From Trichomonas vaginalis G3 (lineage: Eukaryota; Parabasalia; Trichomonadida; Trichomonadidae): a DNA stretch of 64,000 bases. Position numbers and translations under genes: made by a program. Below are positions 1 through 10,170 of this stretch, piece by piece. A model generated the notes under the pieces. The model was not told the origin of the DNA, did no database searches, and saw only the letters and a program-made list of their open reading frames with translations. Within the stretch, counting starts at the first letter, position 1, and each line of letters begins with the position of its first letter. The stretch covers positions 4,224,252-4,288,251 of the forward strand of contig NC_067207.1 of NCBI RefSeq assembly GCF_026262505.1, written 5' to 3'.

Positions 1-69
1 CAATGCGCAGATCTATTCGAAATTGCAAGAACTCTCAAGAAAAATGCAGCAGCAAAGAAGATTCCATAG
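1..69 (+). CDS. C-terminal tail of an upstream gene (partial)
   Basis: Frame 1 is open from the window edge to a TAG at 67-69 and ends in a lysine/alanine-rich helix-like tail (ARTLKKNAAAKKIP). Only 22 residues are visible, so the family cannot be named. A short open frame could also be chance; the helical composition is the only support. Confidence 0.3.
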   Translation, partial: QCADLFEIARTLKKNAAAKKIP

Positions 70-201
70 TTTCTAGCATCAAAAATTTACAACCTTAATA
101 CAACAGTTAAAGAGAAGCTCGAAAAGAAAATATTTAACCATAAAGCTGGAAACCATTCGATATCTACTATTGGATCTAATAAAAAGTTAATTATAACATA
201 T

Positions 202-403
202 TTAACATGCTATTTGTTGACTTTGTTCCATTATATTACCATATATATCTTTTTGAAATCTAAAATATTTTACGATTTTAACCATGTGTTGTTGAAACCA
301 TATATCAATCTTAGCTAAAGTATAGTTTATGAGTCTGTCACCATCTAACGTATGAATTTTCAAAAATGTCAAATATCTTCATTTTTTCTGTAGATTCAGC
401 CAT
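202..403 (-). pseudogene. Decayed small ORF, unknown
   Basis: On the minus strand an ATG at 403 opens a frame beginning MAESTEKMKIFDIF that stops after about 21 codons. One base shift later another frame stays open for about 55 codons (FLKIHTLDGDRLINYTLAKI and onward) to a TAA at 202-204. Together they look like one small protein with a single frameshift near 360. The family is not recognised; chance open frames in AT-rich DNA remain possible. Confidence 0.25.
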
Positions 404-1397
404 AATTTCACGTTGTTATACTATTCAACTATTATTTAATATTTTTATCGATTTAAATATATGATGAGATGCTTAGTTCTCCTGGAAATCGATTTTTAAT
501 CGCAATTTTAACTTTCCAAAAAAATTCAAAAATAAAAATCCCTCTCAATTTTCTAAGTTTTATAACTCGCCAAATCTCTAGCCAAATTTTTTTTGGCCCG
601 TATAAATATTGTTAGGCACTATATAGGGATGCTATTTATCCTATTTTCATCCCATTTTACTGTTATCGCCTAGTGAATGTACCTTTAATGGTAAAACATA
701 TGATTTCCTTCATTCACATGGTGGGCAAATTTAGCTAAAGTAATAAAATATAATTATTATTCATAAGAGAGCATGAAATCCAATTTTCAATTGAATCACT
801 GAAAATTTCACAAACTTTCTGGTATCATCAGATCTCTGATTCTTTCCCCAGATTTTCAAAGCATCCCAATTTCCTTACAAAAGTTCTCAATTTTCACCAT
901 TCCGTAATAAAAATCTAGAGAAAAAGTATCTCTTCTCTCATAAACTTTGGATTTAGGTTTTTGCAAAGTGGCAATTAAACTGGCAAAAAGTTCGAAAATT
1001 TGCCATTTTTTGCTCTTTTCCTTTCAAATTTACGCCTGTAACTGGCACGAATACTCTCATCTCTCGTCCAAAGTTAAATATATCCAGTTTGCCAAATCCA
1101 AAGTTTGGATATACATAGTTTAATATTTAGATTTGTTAAAAAATACATTGCGTTGAAAGATGACCATTTAAACGTATGACACATGGATAAAATCAGTCAT
1201 ATATCATCAGATATATTAAAACAAAACTAATATTTATTAACAAATAATATAAATTAAAAGATTGGTTGAGGAAATAATCTTCACATTCCATCTTTTCCGA
1301 CTGTTAGAAGTGATTTTGGATCATTCTCAATATTTTTATTTTACAAAGTTTACATTAGTAAAGTGTCAAAATTTTAACTAACGTCTAAAATTGTTTA
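404..1397. other. AT-rich intergenic stretch, no gene seen
   Basis: About 1 kb of AT-rich DNA with many short A and T runs. No open frame with protein-like composition, no obvious tandem repeat and no tRNA-like fold was seen on either strand. Confidence 0.5.
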
Positions 1398-2616
1398 ATG
1401 TCTGATCAAGACATTCACCCAAACAAATACAGTGAACTGAGTAGTATCTTCAAAGACTACATCAATTTATATAATACATTGTATCAACTGAAGAAGAAGA
1501 AATAAACTCGATTTACAAAATGATCAAAACAGAATTTATTGATTCAATGAAATATCGCACTAAAACTATTATAAAAGACATTTCAAATATCATCCAATAT
1601 AATAATCGCTATGCAAAGTCATATTTATCTCTTATTAAACACATTTCTGATGATTATCATGTCAAAGAGGTCAGCAATATCAGACCTATTTTAAATATCC
1701 TGTTTTATAAAGAATATGGAATTAAATTAGACAATTCTTATGATTTGGAAGAATTGTGCTCAGAAAACCTTGAAATTCATACAGAAAATACAATTTACAG
1801 AGCGATTATGAAAAATAACTTAGAAAGATTCATCCAATTCACAGAATTAGATGGATTTGATAAAAATCAAACACTTAAAAGTGTAATATATCCATATTAT
1901 AATAAAGGATATTCATTACTTGAAATATGTTGTTATCATGGCGCTGTTGATTGTTTTAAGTTATTAAGAACGAAATTCAACTCAGAAATAACTCAAAAAT
2001 GCCTAGAATTTTCATTTTTAGGAGGAAATCCAGATATCATGAGTGAATGCTTGAAATATCAAACACCAAAAGAATATTGCATGAAATATGCAATTATATG
2101 ATGCATTATTAGTTTATTTCGATCAAACAAATGATATTAACAGATGCTTTATTTATTCAACAATGATTGATATCCCATCTATTTACGAATACTTCCTTTC
2201 ACATGGTGCAAATATCGATGAGAAAAAAAAATGAAAATGGGTACGCAGCTCTTCATATTGCATCACGTGATAATAATAAAGAAACAGTCGAAATCCTTCT
2301 TTCACATGGTGCAAATATCGATGAAAAAGATGAATGTGGATACACAGCTCTTCATCATGCAGCAACAAATAATTCTAAAGAAACAACTGAAGTTCTTCTT
2401 TCACATGGTGCAAATATCGATGAAAAGGATGAATATGGATACACAGTTCTTCATAATGCAGCACATGCTAATAATAAAGAAACAGTTGAAGCTCTTCTTT
2501 CACACGGTGCAAATATCGATGAAAAAGATGAAAGTGGATTCACAGCTCTTCATATTGCAGAACGCGGAAATTATAAAGAAACAGTCGAAATTCTTCTTTC
2601 ATATGGTGCAAAATAA
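1398..2616 (+). pseudogene. Ankyrin-repeat protein gene (DUF3447-type N-terminus), broken
   Basis: The start MSDQDIHPNKYSEL at 1398 is the typical opening of a large Trichomonas ankyrin family. It is followed by the helical N-terminal domain (1520-2101) and then 33-residue ankyrin repeats (about 2170-2616) with the TALHxA, LLxHGANI and NNKET signatures. Three or more breaks are visible: a frame change inside the AAGAAG run near 1490; loss of about 60-70 bases plus a frame change near 2098; and a frame change in the A-run at 2223-2231. Only four to five repeats remain, fewer than usual, and the last ends LLSYGAK with a stop. Such proteins are thought to be protein-binding scaffolds. This copy is very unlikely to make a full protein. 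Confidence 0.85.
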
Positions 2617-2928
2617 TACACCCTCGACTTTTTGATGGAAATCATACAATTAATTATATGAGTTTATCTCAAAAAGTCGATTTTTACCACGTCTATCTTC
2701 TGAAAGAAACAATAGAACTCACAATAATAGAAAATGGAATTACATCAACAAATGTTTTTCTTTGAAAGGGAAAATCATTGTTGGTTTGATAATTAATGAA
2801 TCCAGAGCATTTCAATTGGGAATCATCAAATGTACTTTTGAAAAAACAATATTTTGTACTAATTTTATAGTATTTTGAATAAACAATTTGCCTATAATAC
2901 AATTATATTGATTTCAGTTGTTTTTGTT
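2617..2928. other. Intergenic region, nothing specific seen
   Basis: AT-rich spacer between the ankyrin pseudogene and the next gene. A 69-codon open frame on the minus strand here has no protein-like features. No repeat or RNA gene was recognised. Confidence 0.4.
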
Positions 2929-2934
2929 TCATTT
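2929..2934 (+). promoter_or_regulatory. Initiator (Inr) element
   Basis: TCATTT with the presumed +1 A at 2931, six bases before the ATG at 2937. Trichomonas core promoters use an initiator of the form TCA(+1)Y(T/A) and have 5' leaders of about 5-20 bases, so both match and spacing fit. This also supports the chosen start of the downstream gene. Confidence 0.6.
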
Positions 2935-2936
2935 TT

Positions 2937-4550
2937 ATGTATAAAGAGGAAGATGAAGTAACAAAAAATGGAACTTATGATCATGCAATTATATTAAACA
3001 ATGATTTTGTAGTACAAGGAATAGATTATGATAACAATGACCTCTTTTCATTATTAGATACAGTTAGAGAACTTTCAAAAAAAGAAGATGATGAAAATCT
3101 TCTGCAAGCTCTTAAAGACACCGATATGTTTTGTTCTTCTGTTCAACTTTCAAGTCAATTGTCCTCCATTTCTTCAGATTTTTTTGTTTTATTAGTTGAA
3201 ATATTCTTAAATTTCAATGATAGCATAGAAATACTAATTTTGCATATATTTCATAGCATTCTTGAGCATGAAAAAGAACCAGTAAATGAAATGAATCTTT
3301 TAATTGAAGAGAATTTTATCCAAAAGGTACAAAATTTGATCTATACACATCATAACATAGAAGAATTGAATGCGATCGTACAATTTATTTCAGTTATCTG
3401 CAGTTTTTCACCAGAATTTCGAGATAATTATCTTTTAATTTTAAATCCAACAGACATTTTTAATGAACTTGTATCAAATGACCAAGAGAGAAGGGTTTTA
3501 TTTACATCTTTAGTTGAATCATTTCTTAATTTTGAAATGGAACCATCTTTTTACGAAATAATCCTACAAATAGCAAAACAAAGCATTAATCTTGAACCTT
3601 TAATGAAAGTTATTAACAAAATATTCGATTACAGCCCACAGATTATTATGAGTTCTGATATTTTCGAAATTATTTTTGATCAAATGGAAAAAGGCCTAAT
3701 AAATCCACATTTAATGCAGCCATATCTAAATTTCTATACAAAGTATTTAGATTTTACTCAAAATGACATTTCTAAACCTCCCGTTTTCTTAGTTGATTTA
3801 ATTTTATCTGATTCAAAGCAGATATGCAATTCAGCGGCTGTTTTAATAGTTAGATTAGTTGAATATGCAGAAAGGATCGTTCCGTTCCTTTTAAAAGCAA
3901 AGCTTCTTGAAAATACTTGCGAAATAATTTTTAATAACAAAACCTCTCAAAAAGTAGACGGGATTCATATACTTTTATCACTTGTTAAGACATGTGGATC
4001 AGATATTATCATAAAACTGTTAAAAATTCAGAATGAAGATAAAATTAATATTATTTCGTTCATTGCATCGCTAATTTCAGCAGATTTACCAGAGTTAGCA
4101 AGCGTTATTATTGAATTATTTGATACTTTGTTCAATCAAGGACTTGATGGCAATATAATGAGAAAAATTTTGAAAAATTTCATTAAAGGAGAAGGAAAAA
4201 AAAACTGTGAAGACTTATATGATGAATTAGATGATGTTAACGATCCAGATTCAACGTTTAGTGAAAAAATTTCTGGTATTCTTTCATTTATTGAAGAATC
4301 CGACTCAGCAATACATAATGACTATTCAAGTGATGATGAATATGAAGAAAATCATCGAATTTTAAATGATATAAGCGAAGATAACGATGATTACGGATAT
4401 TCTGATCCTGAAGAGCATCAAATCAATAGAATTGCAGAAATTTATCAAATGAGAGCAGAGAAAATGAATCAAAATCCACCAGAAATTTATGAAGACGAAA
4501 ATATTGAAGATAGCGAACCAAATGAAGAGGAAGAAAGCGGATTTTGGTAA
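2937..4550 (+). CDS. Armadillo/HEAT-like helical protein with acidic tail
   Basis: 537 residues, uninterrupted. Residues about 50-410 are a run of amphipathic helices rich in Leu/Ile/Phe, with the look of an armadillo or HEAT solenoid, though no single family motif is clear. From about residue 415 the protein becomes strongly acidic and low-complexity (YDELDDVND, SSDDEYEENH, DENIEDSEPNEEEESGFW), a likely disordered, charged tail. No signal peptide or membrane segment is seen, so a cytosolic or nuclear scaffold is the best guess. The start is supported by the initiator six bases upstream. Function unknown. Confidence 0.75.
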   Translation: MYKEEDEVTKNGTYDHAIILNNDFVVQGIDYDNNDLFSLLDTVRELSKKEDDENLLQALKDTDMFCSSVQLSSQLSSISSDFFVLLVEIFLNFNDSIEILILHIFHSILEHEKEPVNEMNLLIEENFIQKVQNLIYTHHNIEELNAIVQFISVICSFSPEFRDNYLLILNPTDIFNELVSNDQERRVLFTSLVESFLNFEMEPSFYEIILQIAKQSINLEPLMKVINKIFDYSPQIIMSSDIFEIIFDQMEKGLINPHLMQPYLNFYTKYLDFTQNDISKPPVFLVDLILSDSKQICNSAAVLIVRLVEYAERIVPFLLKAKLLENTCEIIFNNKTSQKVDGIHILLSLVKTCGSDIIIKLLKIQNEDKINIISFIASLISADLPELASVIIELFDTLFNQGLDGNIMRKILKNFIKGEGKKNCEDLYDELDDVNDPDSTFSEKISGILSFIEESDSAIHNDYSSDDEYEENHRILNDISEDNDDYGYSDPEEHQINRIAEIYQMRAEKMNQNPPEIYEDENIEDSEPNEEEESGFW

Positions 4551-4895
4551 TTCCTATGTAATGTAAAGTATAGAGTATATAGTATTTTTATCCATTTTTT
4601 AAATTGAAATCATCAAATTTTGATTAATTTATTATTAAGGTTAAATTACTACTGAGAACGACAAATTGACCATGAAAATCCATATAATATGCTCAAAATC
4701 TTTTAATTTTTGAGAAAATTTTGAGAATAGAATTAATTCGGAGATTTGGCTTCACATTATGAAGGTACTGCTTACGTATTAATAGTCTGCCATATGTTTT
4801 TAAAAACTAATAAAAAAAATTTAGATATTATTTTTTATTCTACTTTTTCTATAATGAAAGCAGGTAGATACAGCATCCAATGCTATAGTAACATA
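4551..4895. other. Convergent intergenic region
   Basis: AT-rich spacer between two convergent genes. No open frame, repeat or RNA gene was recognised; it presumably holds both 3' ends. Confidence 0.4.
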
Positions 4896-5435
4896 TCATT
4901 GCTTCATGTAAATTTTGAATAAAGTGCGGTTTCCGATCTTTTGGTTCTCAGTTCCGTGTTTGGGAGCTCTCTTGAGGAAACGGGATCTGTAGTTAGTCAG
5001 GAATATACGGATTCTCTTCTTATCGAGTCCTGTCAAGGATTCGAGTTCGACAAATTCCTGAAGTGATGGATATGGGTTTTGCTTGTGCTCTTCAAGCCAT
5101 TTGAACAGTATTTCCTTTGAGGAAAAATCTATTTTGTTTGATGACTTTATAGGGTTTGCAGAATGTATTGGCGATGGTTGAGATTTATAAATTATCCTTT
5201 CTATTTGTATATCTTTGTAAAAGACCAAGAAATCAAGGCTTGTGTCGAACTGGAAATCGAATGCATTCGGTAGTTCTTCTGGTTCAAAGTCTATCTCGTC
5301 TCCAATTTCTGGCTGTAAAAATTGTGAACCAAAAATTTCGTGTTCGCCGTATTCTAGATCAGCATTAGTTGGGCCAAAAATGTTATCAGACATCGGCTCA
5401 TCAGGTAACAGTTTGAACTCCATGTAGTCAGACAT
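4896..5435 (-). CDS. TALE-class homeodomain-like DNA-binding protein
   Basis: 179 residues. Residues about 103-155 match the Homeobox_KN/TALE pattern: KEILFKWLEEHKQNPYP, with the three-residue PYP loop extension at 121-123, then a TGL turn and a recognition helix RIRIFLTNYRSR. The invariant helix-3 Asn and Arg are present (N148, R150), but the usual Trp-Phe pair is Phe-Leu, so the domain is divergent. The N-terminal 100 residues are acidic and rich in Phe/Glu/Asp, like an activation region. Expected role: nuclear transcription factor. Homeodomain-like proteins are much less prominent than Myb proteins in this lineage. Confidence 0.7.
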   Translation of the reverse strand: MSDYMEFKLLPDEPMSDNIFGPTNADLEYGEHEIFGSQFLQPEIGDEIDFEPEELPNAFDFQFDTSLDFLVFYKDIQIERIIYKSQPSPIHSANPIKSSNKIDFSSKEILFKWLEEHKQNPYPSLQEFVELESLTGLDKKRIRIFLTNYRSRFLKRAPKHGTENQKIGNRTLFKIYMKQ

Positions 5436-5843
5436 CCAGGGACCAGGATTTATTGTATTTGGACATATCCTTCATTCATTGCATCAATCATTCAATTTCT
5501 AGAATTCAATTCACTTCCCTACTTCCCTTTTAATTTTGAGCTGACATATATAAACTATACAAATTGTTAAAGCATTTTTTTTTCTCATAATTGTTTCCAA
5601 AATCTTTATTTTTACAAAATCCAAATTTTATTTTGGGAAAATATTAAATTTGATTTCGCGAAATAAATTTGTTCATGCAAATATAAATATATTTAGTATG
5701 AAATCTATGATATATCCCTCAAATTGATAAAATTCGGTAAAGAAATGATCTTTTCTTTATTTGATATGAAAAATATTTGTATTACATTCTTATATATTAA
5801 GTCAAAATATACTTTGAATTCAATTTTTTCTTTCCATTTTTTT
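5436..5843. other. Divergent intergenic region
   Basis: AT-rich spacer between the minus-strand homeodomain gene and the next plus-strand gene. A TCCATTTT near 5833-5840, eight bases before the ATG at 5844, could act as the initiator of the downstream gene. The frame is open further upstream to 5724, but that stretch is AT-driven (Phe/Ile/Lys) and lacks an initiator. Confidence 0.4.
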
Positions 5844-8513
5844 ATGAATGTTTTAAGTGAAGCCCAGCTGAAAGAATTATATATAAGTACTTTCAACCCT
5901 GATAAGAAAGACACATTGAAGGTTGCTGATGTCATAAAAAAGTTTACAAACGCATCTTTTTCAGAATTACAATTAGTATTTTCAATTTTATCACGATATG
6001 TTGAAGTACAGCCAGAATTAGCCAATTTGATGGTGAAAGATTTAAATAATCTCGCATCTTACGGAGTTCATCCAAAATTAACAGAATCAGTTGCTTTGTT
6101 TTATGTTTCTTTAAGCAAAGCAAACCCTACCGTAGCTTCACGTTTCAATGTATCATTGATTTTAAATAAATTTCAGAACCTCGATAAAATTGTTTCCAAA
6201 CTTTTTTTAGATCAACTATATAAAACAGAGAAAAATATAAAATCAGTGTACAATGAAGAGAGTTTACAAATTATTTTGAACATTATTGTTACTTCTAGTG
6301 ACGAAGCTGTTCGATTTAAAGCAAAAAAGTTATTTTCATGCACTCTTGGTCATTCATCGGAGAAAACATGTGACTCTACCTTGAAATTGTTATTTAGCAT
6401 AATGAAGACAAAACCGGATTTTTTAATTTTCTTTTCCGCTCAATTATATTTAATAACCGAAAAATACCCATCGCTATCGAAAGAATTCGATGCAAACGCA
6501 CCAATACTTGTAGATTGCCTCAGACAAAACTTCAATCCAAAATATCAAGAAATTGTTGACAGATACTCCGAAAGATCGTATAAATTACACGAAAATCCAG
6601 CAGTTTATAAGGAATTACTCAAAGTTGGCTACAAAAGTAATAAATTTATCGATGAAATGTTGTTGGATAAATATAATTTAGTTCCAACTCAAAACATGCA
6701 GCCAAATATACAGCAAAATACAATACAACAGCCATTCAAAGCTACTCCCCAACAAAATAGCAACCAAAATGCAGTAATTATATCTCCAGCATTTACAATG
6801 CAAAATGCAGCCATACAGGCTCAAGCACTAAATGGTTCAGCTCAAACATTCAATAACAACCAACAAAATCAAGTTGTTTCGAATTTACAAAATATACCAA
6901 AACAAATTTCTCAACAACAAGCACCTACGCCCCAGCCAACTCCTCAGAAAGCTCCAGGAGCTCCATCCAAACAGCAAGCACAAGTTTCCACCCCACAAAA
7001 TATTAATAAATCAAATCCACTCCAAAAGCAACCCAATACGCCACAGACACCTCTCCAATCTCCTGCCAAGAAGAATTCCTTCCCAAGTTCCCAGGCCATG
7101 GCCGCTCCTTCACCACCAAATCTGAAATCAAAATCAAATCAGTCTCCAATTACTTCATCTCAGAAGCAGGCCTCTCAGGATGAGCCAATATTTATTGGTT
7201 CTTCTTCTGATGATGACGAAGGTCCCATTCCTCCCGATGAAATCGCAAATGAACTTGCTAAATTTGCAAAAATGGACAGCAAAACGTTTCTAGACAAATG
7301 CAACGAATGCGTTAACCTAATGAAACGAATTCCTAAACAAACACAGTATGAAAAAGCCATTAAAACCCACGCAAAGCAGATTTCGGATAAAGTTGTTAAT
7401 CTTTACTACTTTATTTCGAAGAATCCGAAAGATTGCGACATCTACAACGAAGAAGACATACATAAGACATTCAAAATGCAAGTTGTCGTTGATAGTACAT
7501 CATATGACTTCCAATTCCATTACAACGACACTTTTCTTTGGATATCTTTTTTAATTAACTTGCAAACAAATCAAGAACTGAAAGAAATGGCATCCAAACT
7601 TAATTCAGATTCAAAACTAAGGTATGCCGCCTTCTGTTTGTTCGCAAATGGAGGAGGAAGTGAAAAATACCAAAGATATCAATATAAATATAATTCAAAT
7701 GTTTACAACGAAATGACATCGATTATTTCAGCATCAGCACAGATGATGAAGCACAAGAAGTATCCGGAAGCAGGTCTAGCATTTCGTGCAGAACCAATTG
7801 TCTTCAACCAAGACGTCTATTTCAAGTTTGCTGATTCTTTTTCGATGAATGACAAATTGGCCGCGAAAGTTCAAAATCTTTTGGGAACTTTGAAACTTTC
7901 GAAGAAATTAATTAAACCGGAAAAGCCAGTGGATATAGATATGGATAGATTTAACGAATGGATTGTTAAAAGCGAGCAATTAACGGAATTGGATTATTCT
8001 CCTGCAGCGAAATTTGTTTTGGAAGAGAGATTGTTTCCTTTGGATTTAAGATATAAAATTGCTCGTAATTTGGCATCTTCTATGACAAGATTTACTTGTA
8101 ATCTTGAACCATTAAAACTTGAGTTTGATAGTTCGAATATCTTGGAAAAATGTTTCGAAAACTATCCAGTGATTTTGTATTCTAGTAATACTCAGTTTAT
8201 CTACAACGGAAAACAACTGACGAATCGGGAATTCATGATTGAATTAAGTAGCAGGTTTAGAGCTACTCAGACAGAGATCAGTCCAGATAAATCTTTTAAG
8301 ATGGGACTGATCATTGCAATGTGCTTTGTTTTGAATTCCAAACATGTCTTGAAACTCAACAAAGAATTCTTCAAGAAGATGAAAAATGATTCAAGTTCAT
8401 TACTCATTACTTCTAGTTTCAAGAGAGGTCTGACAACTGCAATTCCTTATAACGTCTACCAAACTTTCTCTTGCAAAGATATTATGCAGTTGTTCCAAAT
8501 TAATATTCCATAA
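5844..8513 (+). CDS. Large protein: helical N-terminus, Q/N/P-rich linker, unknown C-terminal domain
   Basis: 889 residues from the ATG at 5844, chosen because an initiator-like TCCATT lies eight bases upstream and the 40 residues before it are AT-driven. Residues 1-260 are helical-repeat-like (HEAT or VHS style). Residues about 270-440 are low complexity, rich in Gln, Asn and Pro. A Ser/Asp cluster (GSSSDDDEG, about residue 450) resembles a casein-kinase-2 site. Residues 470-889 form a globular domain I do not recognise. No membrane segment or signal peptide. It may be an adaptor or ubiquitin-pathway scaffold, but that is a guess. Confidence 0.75.
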   Translation: MNVLSEAQLKELYISTFNPDKKDTLKVADVIKKFTNASFSELQLVFSILSRYVEVQPELANLMVKDLNNLASYGVHPKLTESVALFYVSLSKANPTVASRFNVSLILNKFQNLDKIVSKLFLDQLYKTEKNIKSVYNEESLQIILNIIVTSSDEAVRFKAKKLFSCTLGHSSEKTCDSTLKLLFSIMKTKPDFLIFFSAQLYLITEKYPSLSKEFDANAPILVDCLRQNFNPKYQEIVDRYSERSYKLHENPAVYKELLKVGYKSNKFIDEMLLDKYNLVPTQNMQPNIQQNTIQQPFKATPQQNSNQNAVIISPAFTMQNAAIQAQALNGSAQTFNNNQQNQVVSNLQNIPKQISQQQAPTPQPTPQKAPGAPSKQQAQVSTPQNINKSNPLQKQPNTPQTPLQSPAKKNSFPSSQAMAAPSPPNLKSKSNQSPITSSQKQASQDEPIFIGSSSDDDEGPIPPDEIANELAKFAKMDSKTFLDKCNECVNLMKRIPKQTQYEKAIKTHAKQISDKVVNLYYFISKNPKDCDIYNEEDIHKTFKMQVVVDSTSYDFQFHYNDTFLWISFLINLQTNQELKEMASKLNSDSKLRYAAFCLFANGGGSEKYQRYQYKYNSNVYNEMTSIISASAQMMKHKKYPEAGLAFRAEPIVFNQDVYFKFADSFSMNDKLAAKVQNLLGTLKLSKKLIKPEKPVDIDMDRFNEWIVKSEQLTELDYSPAAKFVLEERLFPLDLRYKIARNLASSMTRFTCNLEPLKLEFDSSNILEKCFENYPVILYSSNTQFIYNGKQLTNREFMIELSSRFRATQTEISPDKSFKMGLIIAMCFVLNSKHVLKLNKEFFKKMKNDSSSLLITSSFKRGLTTAIPYNVYQTFSCKDIMQLFQINIP

Positions 8514-8630
8514 TTTTATTGATATTTTATTTTTGTTATTTTGTAATAAATTTTAAAATCGAATATATTTGAACATTGTACTTGAGATCGATAATTAGGA
8601 TTTCTATATATTAAAGTAAAAGTTATATGA

Positions 8631-8736
8631 CCTTAGTCCCACATCTATGAAAGACTGTGGTTTGATTACATGCAAGAATGCTAATACTTATAGACCTGTC
8701 AAAAATTCTTATCTTTATGTATTTATTTTAATGTAG
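8631..8736 (+). pseudogene. 3' end fragment of a BspA-like gene
   Basis: The last ~106 bases of the BspA-like gene, ending at a TAG at 8734-8736, nearly identical to 38,817-38,923. It joins directly to unrelated sequence just after the 889-residue gene, so this is the left breakpoint of the duplication block. It is too short to encode anything by itself. Confidence 0.85.
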
Positions 8737-8836
8737 ATCTATTTCATACATACATCTTAAAAAGTTATATGGCCGCAAAACAACAATTCTTAAGTGAGTA
8801 AATTAAAAAAGAAAATGATAATTTTATTTATATTCA

Positions 8837-9553
8837 TTAGTATTTTGGAGTGTATTTTATCCATATTCCGTTCGAGTTTATCTTCTCTATCGATTTGGGT
8901 GTGAATTCTACAGGGTCAGTGTTCATCATATAGGGATTTGCTTCGAATAGCGAAACGCTGTTCGTTGCGTCTGCTGTTGCAGACAATAGGAGGCTGACTT
9001 CATCAACGATCTTAGCTTTCAAAACGCTCCAGTTGATCATTCCTCCGCCTTCGACTGAGAGGACGTTGATGTGGAAGTCTTTCTTAAGCTTTGACATGAC
9101 TGTCTTCCAGTCGACGTCTTCCTTGCCTGCGACGATGTAAGAAACGTTGAGTCTTCTGAGCAAGTTCTTGTACTGCGGTGACGCCTTCTCAGTCAAAATC
9201 TCGATCACGTGTGCTTCAGGGCGCTCGTTGAACTTGATCGTGTTTCTGTCCCATGGGAGCTTTCCTGATGGATCGATTCCGACGACGTATGCTTTCGCAT
9301 CTGTGACAGCGTAGTAGTCGCCATCTGGGCATTCTTTTTTGTCAGGATTGACAGGTGGGTTCTCTGTCGATGGGAGGACTGCGTCGAATGTCTTCCTTCC
9401 CCAAAGCCATGCATCGATATTGTAGCTTGCTGATGTCCACTCATAGTCACTCATAGATGCTTTGCCGTTTTCTGTGTTCCAATATGGACCAACCATCTTG
9501 CCGTTCAGTGAGATCAGTGAGTGAATGTTGACGAATGGTTTATCGAAACTCAT
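8837..9553 (-). CDS. RibD C-terminal domain (deaminase/reductase, DHFR-like) protein, copy 1
   Basis: 238 residues, uninterrupted. The pattern fits the RibD_C/DHFR-like reductase fold: a first strand with ISLNGK (residues 14-19), GRKTFD (52-57), and a C-terminal VEGGG nucleotide-binding turn (167-171) followed by IVDEVSLLLS. The family reduces pterin- or pyrimidine-type substrates with NADPH; the true substrate here is unknown, and the cytidine-deaminase half of bifunctional RibD is absent. Codons are clearly GC-richer than the surroundings, as in well-expressed or laterally acquired trichomonad genes. Residue 72 is Lys, as in copy 3; copies 2 and 4 have Glu. An initiator-like TCATTT lies about 11 bases before the start codon. 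Confidence 0.85.
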   Translation of the reverse strand: MSFDKPFVNIHSLISLNGKMVGPYWNTENGKASMSDYEWTSASYNIDAWLWGRKTFDAVLPSTENPPVNPDKKECPDGDYYAVTDAKAYVVGIDPSGKLPWDRNTIKFNERPEAHVIEILTEKASPQYKNLLRRLNVSYIVAGKEDVDWKTVMSKLKKDFHINVLSVEGGGMINWSVLKAKIVDEVSLLLSATADATNSVSLFEANPYMMNTDPVEFTPKSIEKINSNGIWIKYTPKY

Positions 9554-9880
9554 TGTTGAAAAATGAAAGATGATGTGACTAAAATTTTTTGAATGAATAT
9601 CAATTGAATGAAAATATGATTTTTACATAGATATAACATACAACATACAAACGATTTATATGTTTTATTTTCATACACGATAAAAATTTTTTTTATAACA
9701 ATTATCCGGCCAATCGTCTTTGTCAATTTTGAATCCCATCAACAATTTTTCAGTCGAAGTTCATGAAAATGATATGTATATATCATATTCGATCACTTTG
9801 ATAAAATCAATCAAAATGAAATACGTTGATTTCTGATAAATCATTTTGTAAACATCTCAATTAATACAAAACTTTGAAAT
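9554..9880. promoter_or_regulatory. Upstream region of RibD copy 1
   Basis: Shared with the upstream regions of the other three copies. Read on the minus strand it ends in TCATTTTTCAACA directly before the ATG, giving an initiator with its A about 11 bases from the start. Strong conservation across copies reflects recent duplication, so it does not by itself show function. Confidence 0.5.
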
Positions 9881-10052
9881 GATGAATGGATAACTCTCTC
9901 AATTATTCAATTTTGGCTTCCTCATCATGCAACACCACTCAAAATATTATAATTTGAGACATAATATACATACATTTCTTCATAATTCATGTTTTAAGAT
10001 ATATTTCTCAAAATTAACATTTCAAAATATCAATAATATAAATCCATATACA

Positions 10053-10057
10053 ACAAT
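10053..10057. repeat. Maverick 1 target-site duplication, left (ACAAT)
   Basis: ACAAT here and ACAAT at 33,641-33,645 directly flank the element. The unoccupied sister site at 40,422-40,426 has a single ATTGT (the same five bases on the other strand), which confirms a 5-bp duplication. Confidence 0.9.
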
Positions 10058-10124
10058 AAAAAAAAAAAAAAAAAAGGTAGTGGGGCCTCCAGGCACTTCG
10101 TGCCCTCTAGCCCCGAAGATGTTA
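10058..10124 (+). repeat. Maverick 1 left terminal inverted repeat
   Basis: 18 A residues, then about 49 bases matching the reverse complement of the right end. It contains a hairpin at 10,082-10,114: outer GGGGC/GCCCC and inner GGCAC/GTGCC pairing around a TTC loop. Confidence 0.9.
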
Positions 10125-10170
10125 GTATAAAATGAAGTTTATATAAAATGAGGTTTTTTTTGGGTATAGG

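Larger units (their letters stand above)
8794..10057. repeat. Left half of fold-back unit 1 (RibD inverted pair)
   Basis: Starts at the GTGAGTAAATTAAA junction, holds a minus-strand RibD-domain gene and its upstream region, and ends inside an asymmetric centre at the Maverick 1 insertion. The right half resumes at 33,641 and ends at about 35,395. An almost identical but uninterrupted unit lies at 38,981-41,686. Confidence 0.85.

Noticed and set aside
9205-9450. 81-codon second frame inside each RibD gene copy
   Set aside because: It lies wholly within the RibD gene in another frame, and its identity between copies only mirrors the recent duplication.
10058-10075. A-run as a retroposon poly(A) tail
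   Set aside because: A matching T-run closes the other end and both are part of the Maverick inverted termini with a 5-bp duplication.
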